Source: Leptolyngbyaceae cyanobacterium C42_A2020_001 | Lineage (GTDB): Bacteria; Cyanobacteriota; Cyanobacteriia; Leptolyngbyales; Leptolyngbyaceae | Reading direction: 5' to 3' | Assembly (NCBI GenBank): GCA_015272515.1 | Contig: JACYLN010000059.1 | Location: forward strand, 34,840-98,839 | Length of the DNA: 64,000 nucleotides | In this document: positions 27,220 through 36,576 of the stretch, in pieces | How the letters are laid out: every line of letters starts with the position of its first letter | Position numbering within the stretch: the first letter of the stretch is position 1 | Notes under the pieces: model-generated | What the model was told of the DNA's origin: nothing | Databases searched by the model: none | What the model saw: the letters and a program-made list of their open reading frames with translations, nothing else | Made by a program: the position numbers and the translations under genes

Positions 27220-30200
27220 ATGAGATTGGGCAAACGCTTCATAGTGCCCGTATTGTTTTTGCTGGGAGTGTTGATTGCCGTTGGATTTGCCGGTTGCGGC
27301 ACTGCGAATATCACCAATGCCCCACAAACCGTCGAAGTAGCGGAACTGCCCGCACCAAACCTGCCAGATTGGATTGAGGAAATTAGCCCACTCGGCAATG
27401 CCAAAACTCAAGCACAAATTCGGGTGCGGTTTAAGGAACCGCTGATTCCAGTCGAAAGTTTGGAAAGCGACGATCAGCGTCAACTGCTGCAAAAATTTGA
27501 GGTTGTGCCACCCCTGAAGGGGCAGTTTCGCTTCTTAACTCCGCGTATGGTAGGCTTCCAGGCAGATGAAGCAACCCCGTTGGCAACACGGGTGCGGGTA
27601 ACCCTCAAAGCCGGGTTAGCCGATCTAAAAAATCACAAGTTGGATCAGGATCTGGCATGGACATTCCAGACCGATCGCATCAAGCTCACCAACCTCCCCA
27701 CCTCTTACTCAGCCGATAATCCCAAAGAGGTGACTGAACCGCTGAATATCAAGCCTGTGCTCAAGGTGTATGCCAACACCGAATTAGACCAAGCCTCGCT
27801 AAAAGAACATGCCAAACTGATTCCAAACGGCAAAAACGATAGCGTTTCCCTTGCCGTAACCCTGGAAAAGCAACCCGAAGTATTTGAGCCAGACACGCCC
27901 AATCCAGAGAAAAGCTTTGATCCCTCCACCCGTAGCTGGATCTATACTTTGCAGCCACAGCGAGAGCTGGACAAAGCCACCCAATACAAGTTGGAATTTA
28001 CGCCAGGATTGCGTTCTGCCAAGGGCAACTTGCCAACCGAAGAAAGCTTTGCCAGTCAGGTCGAAACCTTTTCTCCACTGGCGTATCAAACCCTGAAGTA
28101 TTTCGGGCAACCGGATGCGAGTGGCACCTACGGGCGGTTTGTGAAAGGGTCTGGACAGTTAGAGTTCAACAATCCCCTCAATGTGGAATCAGCGCTGGCG
28201 AACATCTCCATCAGCCCAGAACCGAAGAATAAAGATGTACCATTGGTGCGGGCATACGAGGGCGATCGCGTCATTAACCTCAACCCCTGGGCACTCGAAC
28301 CTACTACAAAATACACCGTCACCGTTGGGGCAGACATTAAAGACAAGTTTGGGCAAACCCTCGGCAGGCCCGTCACCGTGGATTATGAAACAGGGGATGT
28401 GGCTCCCGACATTTGGGCACCCACGGATTTGAACATCTTCCCAGCCAGTGCGATCGCCGATAAAGCTTTGCAGTTGAACATTTCCACCGTGAATTTATCG
28501 GAGTACAAATCGGCGTTTGAAGTCGTGCAACCGACTGATTTGGTGTATGTCAATTCCGCCTATCCTCAAGGGAACGGCACTGATCTTCTGCCCAACCCCG
28601 GTCGTTGGAAAAAGTCGAACGTCCAACCGAAAAAGAACGAATCCGTAGAAACAACCGTGCCGTTACAGAAATTACTCGGCGGATCGACTGGAATGCTAGC
28701 ATACGGCGTGCAGGCGCGAACCAACTCTTATCAGGAAGATGGAAAGCAGAAGTTTCGGGAACCAGCCTTTTACGGCATGGTGCAACTGACGAATTTGGGT
28801 GTGTTTGCTCAATGGTTTCCCGAAGCGGGTCTGGTGCGAGTGCATCATTTGTCGGATGGTTCTCCAGCAGCGAATGCTCCTGTACAAATTTATAAGTCCC
28901 AGTTAGAGTCCAAAGATCGGTCAACACCGTCCCCTTGTGCTACTGGCAAAACAGATTCCAGCGGAATGCTGATGTTGAACAACAGTCAGTTTCAAGGTTG
29001 TCGCAATCCTGGTGCAGAAACGGCTCCTCCCTTGTTGGTGATTGCTCAAGAAGGCAAAGATTGGGCGTTTACCCGCACCTATGAATACAGTGGCGCTTAT
29101 GACTACGGCATTGATGCCGGATGGGAAAGTGGCAAACCGATTTCGCGGGGTACGATCTTTAGCGATCGCCAGCTTTACCAGCCTAACGAAACGGCGTACC
29201 TGACTGGGGCTGCGTACTATTTGCAAGCGGGCGAATTGAAGCAAGACAAAAACGCCAAATACACCATCACGCTGCAACGCCCCGATGGACAGAAGAAAGA
29301 ATTGGGGACGCAAACGACGACTCAATTTGGCACCTTTTCCCTACCCATCACACTCGAAAAAACTCAACCATTGGGAACTTATACTGTTCAAGCAAAAAGC
29401 GAGAATGGAGCCGAAATTACGGGTGAGTTCCGAGTTGCCGAATTCAAGCCCCCCAATTTCAAAGTTGCGCTGACCCTGAATGCACCCAGCAAAGGACAAT
29501 CGGGAACTGGAAGCCGTGATTTGTTGCCAATTTCACCAGATGATCCGCCTGCCTCTATACCTATTGCCCTACCCGAACAAAGTGTAGAAGCGAAGGTGCA
29601 AAGTAACTACCTGTTTGGTCCCCCCGTGCAGGCAGGTGAGGCGCAGTACTACGTAACTCGTCAGCAAACCGAGTTTGCCCCGCAAGGTTGGGAGGGTTAT
29701 GCCTTTGGACGACGCTGGTTTTGGCCCGAAGAAACCCCGGAAGTTTCCAGCGATGTGTTGCAAACCACCCAGATTCTCAGCAATGAGGGACAGGGAACCC
29801 AGAACATCACGGTTGAAAAAGATTTGCCCTATCCGATGACGTATCGTGTCGATGCTCAGGTGTCGGATGTGTCGAACCTGTCTGTGGCGGATTCCCAAAC
29901 CTTTGTGGCACTGCCCAGCGATCGCCTGATTGGACTCAAAACCGATTTCGTCGCCAATGCGGGCAAGGAGTTATCGGTACAGGTGATTGTCACCGATCCA
30001 TCGGGAACCGCGATCGCCAATCAAAACGTGCGGATCGAGTTGCAAAAGATGAACTACAGCAACATTACGCGCGTGGTGGAGGGCAGTGGCACATCCCAAA
30101 ACCAGGTGGAGTATCAAACCGTTGCCGCCCAGGAACTTAACTCTAAAGAGACAGCTCAAACCGCGTTTCTAACCGTTCCAGATTCCGGTTCTTACCGCAT

Positions 30201-33054
30201 TCGCGCCACGATCGCAGGCAGCAGCGAAGCCAGTGCCACCGATTTGCAAATTTGGGCAACCGGGAACGAAGCCACCTTTTGGGGCGATCGCTACCGCAAC
30301 AATCGGCTGGAACTGAAGCTCGACAAAAAGGCGTACCGTCCGGGTGAACTGGCAACCGTCCTGATTCAATCCCCCTATCCGGATGCGGAACTCTACTTTG
30401 CCGTAGTGCGACACGACACAATTTATCAAACTGTCACCAAAGTCAACGGCAGCGCCCCCCAAATTCAGTTCACCGTCACACCCGATATGGCTCCCAATGC
30501 GGCTGTAGAAGCAGTATTAGTACGGCAAGGTAAGCCACTTGAGCAAACAGAACCCGGTAGCCTGAATGGATTGGTGCGGATTGGGTTTGCGCCATTCACA
30601 ATTGGCACGGAAGAACATTACCTCAACCTGGAAGTGAAGCCTGCCGGAGGTGCAGAAGGTGCACCCATGCTGGAACCAGGCAGCAACCAAACCGTGGAAC
30701 TGACACTGAAAAATAATGTGGGCAGTCCAGTGAAAGGGCAGTTCACCGTGATGGTGGTAAATGAAGCAGTGCTGCAACTGAGCGGCTACCGTCCCCCTGA
30801 TCTGGTGAAAACGGTGTTTGCCGAGCAACCGATTTCCACACGCCTGAGCGATAACCGTCCAGATGTGGTGTTGACTCCGATCGCCTCTCCTTTGCAAAAA
30901 GGCTGGGGCTACGGCGGCGGACTTTCGGCTGGAGCCGCTAACACGCGCACCCGCACAGATTTCAAACCTGTAGCATACTACAACGGCTCCGTCGTCACCG
31001 ATGGCAACGGCAAGGCGAAAGTCACCTTCCAACTGCCCGATGACCTCACGACCTGGCGAGTCATGGCAGTGGCAACCGATGGCAACTTCAACTTCGGCAA
31101 CGCCGATGCCACCTTTGTTACCAGCAAACCTGTGGTATCGAACCCAATTCTGCCGCAGTTTGCCCGACCCGGCGATCGCTTCCAGGCAGGAGTTTCCGTC
31201 ACCAACAACACGGGTGCAGAAGGTGACCTTTCGGTTACAGGTAACGTGGCTGCCCCACTGAAATTTGATAACAATTCTGGTTCGCAGCAGGCAAGAGCCG
31301 GAGTAGGCACCAACGCCTACCGCTTCCCCGTGCTGGTGGATCAACCTGGTACTGCAACCGTCAAATTCTCCTCCCAACTCAACGGCAACACCGATGCCTT
31401 CGAGGTGCCGCTGGAGGTGAAACCGCTCACGGTAATGGAGCAAGTGGTGGAGTCCGGCACAACGGACAGCCAGAAAGCCATCCCAATCAATGTGGATAAA
31501 AACGTCGCTAATGATGCGGGTGGGCTGGATCTTTCCCTTGCCAGTTCCCTCGTTCCCCAACTCACAGCCCCGGCGCAACAAGTACTGGATGAGCAAGATC
31601 TGCCCTTTTTGGAGCCAGCCGCCAGCCAGTTGAGCATTGCCGCCAACCTGCAAACCCTGTCCAAAACCTACGGACAGACCTTTGCCGGATTCAACCCAAC
31701 TCAGCAAGCAACTCAAGCACTCAATCGCCTGCAAGCGTTGAAGAAACCGGATGGTGGCTTTGCCGCTCACCCCAACGCACCAAAGTCTGACCCCTTTGTC
31801 ACAGCTTACGCAGCCCAGGCGATCGCGCAGGCAGACAGGGTGTTTGCAGACTCAGCACTCAGTACTCAAACCTCAGCACTTAAAACCTACCTGAGCAAGC
31901 TACTGGCAGATCCAGGTCAGTACGATTTTTGCAAACAAACGCTTTGTAAGAATCAAGTACGGCTGAACACACTGCTGGCGCTGGCAGACCTGGGCGATCG
32001 CCGGACTGAATTTGTCGCGGATATTTACGCCCAACGGGATCAACTGGACGCAATGGATCAACTACGTCTGGCACGATACCTGTCTCAGTTACCCGACTGG
32101 CAGTCAGAAGCCAAAACGTTGGCATCCCAGTTGCAGGAAAGCACCTACGAGACGGGACGCAATGCCAAAGTCAACCTGCCAGAAGGCTGGCGCTGGTTTG
32201 GCTCCGGCACAGCAACGCAGGCAGAGGCATTAAGATTGGCGATCGCCCAAAAGGCCCGACCCGAAACCATTGATAAACTGGCGCAAGGTCTGCTGGCGCA
32301 ACGACGCAACGGCACCTGGCAAACCACTTATGACAATGCTGAAGCGCTGACGGCACTGGTGGAATACAGCCAGCTTCAGCCCACGCCGCCCAACTTCACA
32401 GCAACGGCAGATTTGGCAGGGAAAAATCTAGCAACCGCACAGTTCCAGGGCTACCAAAAGCCCAGTACCATGGTGAATGTGCCAATGGCAAATCTTCCCC
32501 GTGAGAAAAACGACCTGGTGCTCAAAAAGTCTGGCAATGGCATTCTGCATTACCTGGTAGCTTACCGCTATCGCTCGCAGGGGAATCAACCTGGACGTTT
32601 AAACGGCTTACGGGTGACCCGCACCATCCGCCCAGCCAACGAGGAAAACGGTCTGTACACCACAGGACTGTATGCCACTGACTCCCTGAAAGTGCCCGTT
32701 GGGCAGGTTTACGATATTGGCTTGGAAATCATCGCTGATCGCGCGGTTGATCATGTCGTCATCACCGATCCGCTGCCTGCGGGATTTGAAGCCGTGGATA
32801 ACAGTTTCCAAACCTCTACGCCCTACTTCAAAGCCAAAGGAGATTCCTGGCAGGTAGGTTATCAAACTCTGTACAAAGATCGGGTGGTTGCTTTCGGCGA
32901 TAAGCTTAATCCTGGCGTTTACACCATGCACTATCTGGTGCGCTCAGTCACGCCCGGAACCTTCGTCTACCCTGGTGCCGAAGCCCACTTGCAGTACGCA
33001 CCAGAGGAATTTGGGCGATCGGCTTCAACCACGTTGGTTGTAGAGGAGAAATAA
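27220..33054 (+). CDS. Bacterial alpha-2-macroglobulin-like lipoprotein lacking the thioester motif
   Basis: This very large (1944 residues) envelope protein belongs to the bacterial alpha-2-macroglobulin family, which is thought to trap proteases in the periplasm. The N-terminus has a signal ending in the lipobox FAGC (Cys26). MG/beta-sandwich domains follow, with the A2M blocks GTIFSDRQLYQPNETAYLTG (near 640), the bait-region vicinity, and the MAVATDGNFNFGNADATFVT region. The alpha-helical thioester domain comes next, but the expected C-x-E-Q is FLEP (Phe1463). The receptor-like C-terminal domain ends with HYLVRSVTPGTFVYPGAEA. No pbpC (penicillin-binding protein 1C) lies beside it. The start is ATG 27220. 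Confidence 0.9.
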   Translation: MRLGKRFIVPVLFLLGVLIAVGFAGCGTANITNAPQTVEVAELPAPNLPDWIEEISPLGNAKTQAQIRVRFKEPLIPVESLESDDQRQLLQKFEVVPPLKGQFRFLTPRMVGFQADEATPLATRVRVTLKAGLADLKNHKLDQDLAWTFQTDRIKLTNLPTSYSADNPKEVTEPLNIKPVLKVYANTELDQASLKEHAKLIPNGKNDSVSLAVTLEKQPEVFEPDTPNPEKSFDPSTRSWIYTLQPQRELDKATQYKLEFTPGLRSAKGNLPTEESFASQVETFSPLAYQTLKYFGQPDASGTYGRFVKGSGQLEFNNPLNVESALANISISPEPKNKDVPLVRAYEGDRVINLNPWALEPTTKYTVTVGADIKDKFGQTLGRPVTVDYETGDVAPDIWAPTDLNIFPASAIADKALQLNISTVNLSEYKSAFEVVQPTDLVYVNSAYPQGNGTDLLPNPGRWKKSNVQPKKNESVETTVPLQKLLGGSTGMLAYGVQARTNSYQEDGKQKFREPAFYGMVQLTNLGVFAQWFPEAGLVRVHHLSDGSPAANAPVQIYKSQLESKDRSTPSPCATGKTDSSGMLMLNNSQFQGCRNPGAETAPPLLVIAQEGKDWAFTRTYEYSGAYDYGIDAGWESGKPISRGTIFSDRQLYQPNETAYLTGAAYYLQAGELKQDKNAKYTITLQRPDGQKKELGTQTTTQFGTFSLPITLEKTQPLGTYTVQAKSENGAEITGEFRVAEFKPPNFKVALTLNAPSKGQSGTGSRDLLPISPDDPPASIPIALPEQSVEAKVQSNYLFGPPVQAGEAQYYVTRQQTEFAPQGWEGYAFGRRWFWPEETPEVSSDVLQTTQILSNEGQGTQNITVEKDLPYPMTYRVDAQVSDVSNLSVADSQTFVALPSDRLIGLKTDFVANAGKELSVQVIVTDPSGTAIANQNVRIELQKMNYSNITRVVEGSGTSQNQVEYQTVAAQELNSKETAQTAFLTVPDSGSYRIRATIAGSSEASATDLQIWATGNEATFWGDRYRNNRLELKLDKKAYRPGELATVLIQSPYPDAELYFAVVRHDTIYQTVTKVNGSAPQIQFTVTPDMAPNAAVEAVLVRQGKPLEQTEPGSLNGLVRIGFAPFTIGTEEHYLNLEVKPAGGAEGAPMLEPGSNQTVELTLKNNVGSPVKGQFTVMVVNEAVLQLSGYRPPDLVKTVFAEQPISTRLSDNRPDVVLTPIASPLQKGWGYGGGLSAGAANTRTRTDFKPVAYYNGSVVTDGNGKAKVTFQLPDDLTTWRVMAVATDGNFNFGNADATFVTSKPVVSNPILPQFARPGDRFQAGVSVTNNTGAEGDLSVTGNVAAPLKFDNNSGSQQARAGVGTNAYRFPVLVDQPGTATVKFSSQLNGNTDAFEVPLEVKPLTVMEQVVESGTTDSQKAIPINVDKNVANDAGGLDLSLASSLVPQLTAPAQQVLDEQDLPFLEPAASQLSIAANLQTLSKTYGQTFAGFNPTQQATQALNRLQALKKPDGGFAAHPNAPKSDPFVTAYAAQAIAQADRVFADSALSTQTSALKTYLSKLLADPGQYDFCKQTLCKNQVRLNTLLALADLGDRRTEFVADIYAQRDQLDAMDQLRLARYLSQLPDWQSEAKTLASQLQESTYETGRNAKVNLPEGWRWFGSGTATQAEALRLAIAQKARPETIDKLAQGLLAQRRNGTWQTTYDNAEALTALVEYSQLQPTPPNFTATADLAGKNLATAQFQGYQKPSTMVNVPMANLPREKNDLVLKKSGNGILHYLVAYRYRSQGNQPGRLNGLRVTRTIRPANEENGLYTTGLYATDSLKVPVGQVYDIGLEIIADRAVDHVVITDPLPAGFEAVDNSFQTSTPYFKAKGDSWQVGYQTLYKDRVVAFGDKLNPGVYTMHYLVRSVTPGTFVYPGAEAHLQYAPEEFGRSASTTLVVEEK

Positions 33055-33181
33055 GAGTCCCTTCTCATCAACCCCGTCTCAAGGTAGAAATTTGGGCTGG
33101 AGGATTGAACCTGGACATCTGGATTCGATTTTCAAGCCTTAGAATAGATGAACATCTCGACAAGCGTGTTTGTAAATTTTT

Positions 33182-34528
33182 ATGGCACTTTCTGGGTTTC
33201 TTTCTGCGCTGCCCGCGATCGCAGTTCTCGCAATTCTGATCGTGGTGCATGAACTCGGTCACTTCATGGCAGCCCGCTTACAGGGAATTTACGCCAACAA
33301 ATTTTCCATCGGGTTTGGTCCGGTGTTGTGGAAATATCAGGGACCGGAAACCGAATACGCCCTGCGAGCCTTTCCTCTAGGCGGGTTTGTGGGGTTTCCT
33401 GATGATGACCCAGAAGCCAGTAATATTGACCCCAACGACCCCAACTTGCTGCGAAATCGTCCCATTTTGGATCGGGCGATCGTCATCAGTGCTGGAGTCA
33501 TCGCTAACCTGATTTTTGCTTACCTGGTGCTCGTCGTGCAGGTGGGAACCGTCGGTGTGCAGCAGGTCAGCCAACCCGGCATTTTGATCGATGGATTTTT
33601 TAAGGTCAGCGAAGTCAGTCCCCAGGCGGCGCAGGCAGGTGTTCAACCGGGAGACAGCCTATTTATCGATGGCGACAAAGATCGCGGCAAGTTTGATGTG
33701 GTGTATAACCCCGCGACCAATTCTGCGGAATTGGTGGCAACAACGAGTCCTGCTCAATTTCAGATTGGGCAAAAGGATGAAAGCGGCAAACTGAAGCCCA
33801 AAACCATCACCCTCAATTCTCCAATAGGTGCAGATGGAAAAGGGCAGACTGGAATTGCGATCGCTCCCACCCCTGCGCTTAAAGCCGGATTGAAGCCGGG
33901 GGATGTGGTGCTGTCGCTCAACGGGCATACCTTTGGACAATCCATCCGAGAAATTCAAATCTTTCAAAACACGATTCGAGAAAGCGCTGACACCCCTGTT
34001 GCAATGAAAGTGCAGCGAGGCAGTGAGGTGCTACCGCTGACGATTACCCCCGCTGCTAATGCCGACAACGAAGGCACCATCGGCGTAGGACTATCTCCAA
34101 ACGGGGAGTTTCAGCGCCAACGAGTGGGTGGTTTCGCGGCGTTTAGCGTTGCGGCGGAAGAATTCCAAAACATCGTAGTAGATACCGTCGATGGGTTTGG
34201 TAAGTTAATCAGCCGTTTCAGTAAAGTAGCGGATCAGGTGGCAGGACCAGTGGCGATCGTCGCAGTGGGAGCAAAAATTGCCCAATCCGATGCCGCCAGC
34301 CTGTTCCAATTTGCTGCATTAATTAGTATCAACCTGGCAATCATTAATATTTTGCCGTTACCCGCTCTCGACGGCGGACATCTCGCCTTTCTGCTAATTG
34401 AAGGCGTGCGAGGCAAACCCCTTCCCACTAAGATTCAAGATGGGGTGATGCAAACAGGCTTGATGCTGTTGCTGGGTTTGGGAATTTTCTTGATTATTCG
34501 TGATACCGCTAATCTGATTCCACAGTGA
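33182..34528 (+). CDS. rseP: RIP-family site-2 zinc metalloprotease (RseP-like)
   Basis: This is an intramembrane protease that cleaves membrane-bound anti-sigma factors or signal peptides. The 448-residue product has the active site HELGH (23-27) in the first span and the second zinc motif LDGGH near the C-terminus (LPLPALDGGHLAFLL). Two PDZ-like cores can be seen, AAQAGVQPGDSLFIDGD and ALKAGLKPGDVVLSLNGH. The length therefore matches the two-PDZ E. coli RseP rather than the shorter forms of about 360 residues. The start is ATG 33182. The stop overlaps the nth start (GTGA). Confidence 0.92.
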   Translation: MALSGFLSALPAIAVLAILIVVHELGHFMAARLQGIYANKFSIGFGPVLWKYQGPETEYALRAFPLGGFVGFPDDDPEASNIDPNDPNLLRNRPILDRAIVISAGVIANLIFAYLVLVVQVGTVGVQQVSQPGILIDGFFKVSEVSPQAAQAGVQPGDSLFIDGDKDRGKFDVVYNPATNSAELVATTSPAQFQIGQKDESGKLKPKTITLNSPIGADGKGQTGIAIAPTPALKAGLKPGDVVLSLNGHTFGQSIREIQIFQNTIRESADTPVAMKVQRGSEVLPLTITPAANADNEGTIGVGLSPNGEFQRQRVGGFAAFSVAAEEFQNIVVDTVDGFGKLISRFSKVADQVAGPVAIVAVGAKIAQSDAASLFQFAALISINLAIINILPLPALDGGHLAFLLIEGVRGKPLPTKIQDGVMQTGLMLLLGLGIFLIIRDTANLIPQ

Positions 34529-35301
34529 GTACTCGAACGAAAAAACCTTCCACCAAGCAGCGGGCGCTGGAAATTTTGGCGCGGGTCAAAGCCCTCTACC
34601 CCGATGCTAAATGTTCGCTGGATTTTGAAACTCCGGTTCAACTGTTGATTGCCACGATTTTGTCGGCTCAATGTACCGATGAACGGGTGAATAAGGTGAC
34701 TCCCGAATTGTTTCGGCGCTTTCACGATGCGGCCGCGATCGCCGCTGCTGACCTGGCAGAAATCGAAGACCTGGTCAAATCCACCAACTTCTTCCGCAAC
34801 AAAGCCAAAAACATCCAGGGCGCTTGCCGCCTGATCATGGAGCGTTTTGGCGGCGAAGTACCGCAAACGATGGAAGAGTTGCTGACCTTACCCGGTGTTG
34901 CCCGTAAAACCTCCAACGTGGTGCTGGCAAATGCTTTTGGCATCAACATGGGGGTGACGGTTGATACTCACGTCAAACGGTTGAGCTATCGCCTCGGTTT
35001 AACCAAACACACCGACCCGATCAAAGTTGAGCAGGACCTGATCAAACTGCTGCCCCGTCCCGATTGGGAGAATTGGTCGATTCGGTTGATCTACCACGGT
35101 CGAGCCGTGTGTAATGCCCGTAAACCCGACTGCGATCGCTGCACTCTTGCTGATCTCTGCCCCTCCGCCACGCTAACTGAAAAACCCGTGATTTTGGAAG
35201 CCCCAGAGTTAGAGCAATCATTGGAACCTGTAGGCGCGATCGAGGTTGCTTCATCCCTTCCCCAAATTGCTCAAACTGTCTCTGTCGCCAAGCAATCTTA
35301 A
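34525..35301 (+). CDS. nth: Endonuclease III
   Basis: This is a base-excision-repair DNA glycosylase/AP lyase for oxidised pyrimidines. The 258-residue product has the helix-hairpin-helix LPGVARKTSNVVLANAFG with catalytic Lys128, the catalytic Asp147 in VDTHVKRLS and the [4Fe-4S] ligands Cys196-x6-Cys203-x2-Cys206-x5-Cys212. A C-terminal tail of about 40 residues beyond the cluster is not part of the core fold. The start is GTG 34525, overlapping the rseP stop by four bases, so the two are translationally coupled. Confidence 0.95.
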   Translation: MSTRTKKPSTKQRALEILARVKALYPDAKCSLDFETPVQLLIATILSAQCTDERVNKVTPELFRRFHDAAAIAAADLAEIEDLVKSTNFFRNKAKNIQGACRLIMERFGGEVPQTMEELLTLPGVARKTSNVVLANAFGINMGVTVDTHVKRLSYRLGLTKHTDPIKVEQDLIKLLPRPDWENWSIRLIYHGRAVCNARKPDCDRCTLADLCPSATLTEKPVILEAPELEQSLEPVGAIEVASSLPQIAQTVSVAKQS

Positions 35302-35303
35302 AA

Positions 35304-35333
35304 TTGTCAATCAACCGTTTCTTGAGGTATAGT
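35304..35333 (+). promoter_or_regulatory. Candidate sigma-70-type promoter of rpsN
   Basis: TTGTCA (35304-35309) and TATAGT (35328-35333) are separated by 18 bases, about 40 bases ahead of the rpsN start. Both hexamers are one mismatch or two from consensus. Confidence 0.45.
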
Positions 35334-35374
35334 TAGGAATTGTGTCTTTAGCATTAAAAGCGTTGGGATGATTC

Positions 35375-35677
35375 ATGGCTAAGAAAAGCATGGTTGAGCG
35401 CGAGAGAAAGCGCGAGAAGTTAATCGCAAAGTATGCGGCAAAGCGACAAGAGCTGAAAGAAGCCTTCTCGGCTGCTACCTCTCAGCAAGAAAAGCTAACG
35501 ATTCATCGACAACTGCAACAGCTTCCTCGCAATAGTGCTCCATCCCGTCACCGCAACCGGTGTTGGGTAACGGGTCGTCCTCGCGGTTACTATCGTGACT
35601 TCGGTTTGTCTCGTCACCAGTTGCGCGAAATGGCACATGAAGGTCTGTTGCCAGGTGTTGTTAAATCAAGCTGGTAA
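35375..35677 (+). CDS. rpsN: 30S ribosomal protein S14
   Basis: This is a component of the 30S subunit head. The 100-residue product is the zinc-free (long) S14 form. It has the N-terminal basic helix [20 protein letters not shown] and the conserved block [20 protein letters not shown], ending in LPGVVKSSW. The gene stands alone, as is usual for cyanobacteria, where rpsN is outside the main ribosomal operon. A candidate promoter is upstream and a GC-rich hairpin follows. Confidence 0.98.
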   Translation: MAKKSMVERERKREKLIAKYAAKRQELKEAFSAATSQQEKLTIHRQLQQLPRNSAPSRHRNRCWVTGRPRGYYRDFGLSRHQLREMAHEGLLPGVVKSSW

Positions 35678-35711
35678 GTTTCTTAAGTAAGCGTTAATTA
35701 GTTGGTACTAA

Positions 35712-35740
35712 GGGGGCATTCAAGTGATTGCCCCCAATTT
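35712..35740 (+). terminator. Candidate rpsN terminator
   Basis: GGGGGCA (35712-35718) pairs with TGCCCCC (35729-35735) around a 10-base loop, followed by a short AATTTAT tract. The stem is strong but the T-run is weak. It is 34 bases after the rpsN stop. Confidence 0.5.
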
Positions 35741-35762
35741 ATGTTGGAATTTTGTAGAAAAA

Positions 35763-35870
35763 CTACTTTTTCCAGGGAAATTTCGTGCCCATCTCTGTAT
35801 AAGCTGAGAACACCAAGTAGAGAAGTAAAACTCCTACCCCAATTAGAAACGGGACGAGATTGGTGGTCAT
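35763..35870 (-). CDS. 35-residue single-pass membrane peptide
   Basis: This small gene starts with ATG at 35870-35868 and ends with TAG at 35763. The peptide starts MTTNLVPFLIGVGV, continues through a hydrophobic span LLLYLVFSAY and ends with a charged tail TEMGTKFPWKK. It has one predicted span with a short N-terminal side and a basic C-terminus, like small photosystem or NDH subunits, although it matches none that I can recall. Its ATG overlaps the TGA stop of the upstream P-loop gene (ATGA), which argues for real, coupled translation. No downstream gene is in the same unit. The function is unknown. Confidence 0.6.
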   Translation of the reverse strand: MTTNLVPFLIGVGVLLLYLVFSAYTEMGTKFPWKK

Positions 35871-36346
35871 GATGGTAGCGATTGAATCACACTCAAAATT
35901 TCCTGGTCTGTAGCTAGATTGTTATTGTCAATCACTGCATCCCATTGATGTTCAATGCTGGCAGCAATCCGATTATATTCTTCTACTTTCTCATCGGATA
36001 CAGGAATGTGATTTGAGCTGTCTCTGGTTTTCACCCGTCTCAAACATTCATCTAAATCGGTTGAGACTTTAATCAACTTGACTTCATATTTCTGCTTCAA
36101 CGAAGCATACATCTGGTTAAATCCTTCGCCTGCACCCAAGCTTTCAATCATGATTTGATCGTGTTGCTCAAACATCTGATCAATTTCGTACTCAACCCGT
36201 TGCCAGCCCTCTTCATTTGGTGCCAGTTTCAACCAGATAGGTTCAACTCTTAAAAACTGAATGCTAGTGTTTGCATCGACTCTGCTGCCAATGTAGGTTT
36301 TACCCGCTCCTTTGGGCCCAATGAGGATGTAAAGGGTCTTTTTCAT
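35867..36346 (-). CDS. P-loop NTPase, kinase-like (zeta-toxin/AAA_33-like fold)
   Basis: This is about 159 residues from ATG 36346 (MKKTLYILIGPKGAGKTYIG); the longer open frame to 36466 lacks conserved features. The Walker A is GPKGAGKT at residues 10-17. Downstream segments QHDQIMIESLGAGEGFNQMY and DLDECLRRVKTRDSSNHIPV resemble the lid and base-recognition regions of small nucleoside, polynucleotide or zeta-toxin-type kinases. No partner antitoxin is obvious. It overlaps the 35-residue membrane peptide gene by four bases. Confidence 0.75.
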   Translation of the reverse strand: MKKTLYILIGPKGAGKTYIGSRVDANTSIQFLRVEPIWLKLAPNEEGWQRVEYEIDQMFEQHDQIMIESLGAGEGFNQMYASLKQKYEVKLIKVSTDLDECLRRVKTRDSSNHIPVSDEKVEEYNRIAASIEHQWDAVIDNNNLATDQEILSVIQSLPS

Positions 36347-36451
36347 GGGGTTGCTGCCTTTGTAGATGTGATGTCCACCGATCGCTCCAAAATTATTACC
36401 AAAATTCCGATTTAATAGAATGGATGCAACTTGGCGCGATCGCTGTTGTTT

Positions 36452-36555
36452 TATAGCCGTTGCCATCTTTGATAGGACAATGGCTGTCAGTCAGCCTCCC
36501 CAAATCAATGGTTGAGACGGCAGTTATTGTCCTAAGTTGACTGACCATCGCTATA
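36452..36555. mobile_element. MITE-like palindromic element, copy 2
   Basis: This 104-bp element begins TATAGCCGTTGCCATCT and ends GACCATCGCTATA. It is an imperfect inverted repeat: an inner TAGGACAAT on the left is matched by ATTGTCCTA on the right, besides the TATAGC ends. It shares its ends with the 103-bp copy at 20698-20800, while the centres differ. It ends 21 bases before the ATG of the sugar kinase gene and so may carry or disturb that gene's promoter. There is no coding capacity. Confidence 0.65.
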
Positions 36556-36576
36556 TTTCCATTCGGCACCCCCTTC

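Noticed and set aside
30517..31770. 417-codon open frame antisense to the macroglobulin gene
   Set aside because: It is the reverse of a clearly coding frame, has a His/Cys-rich composition typical of such shadows, and matches no family.
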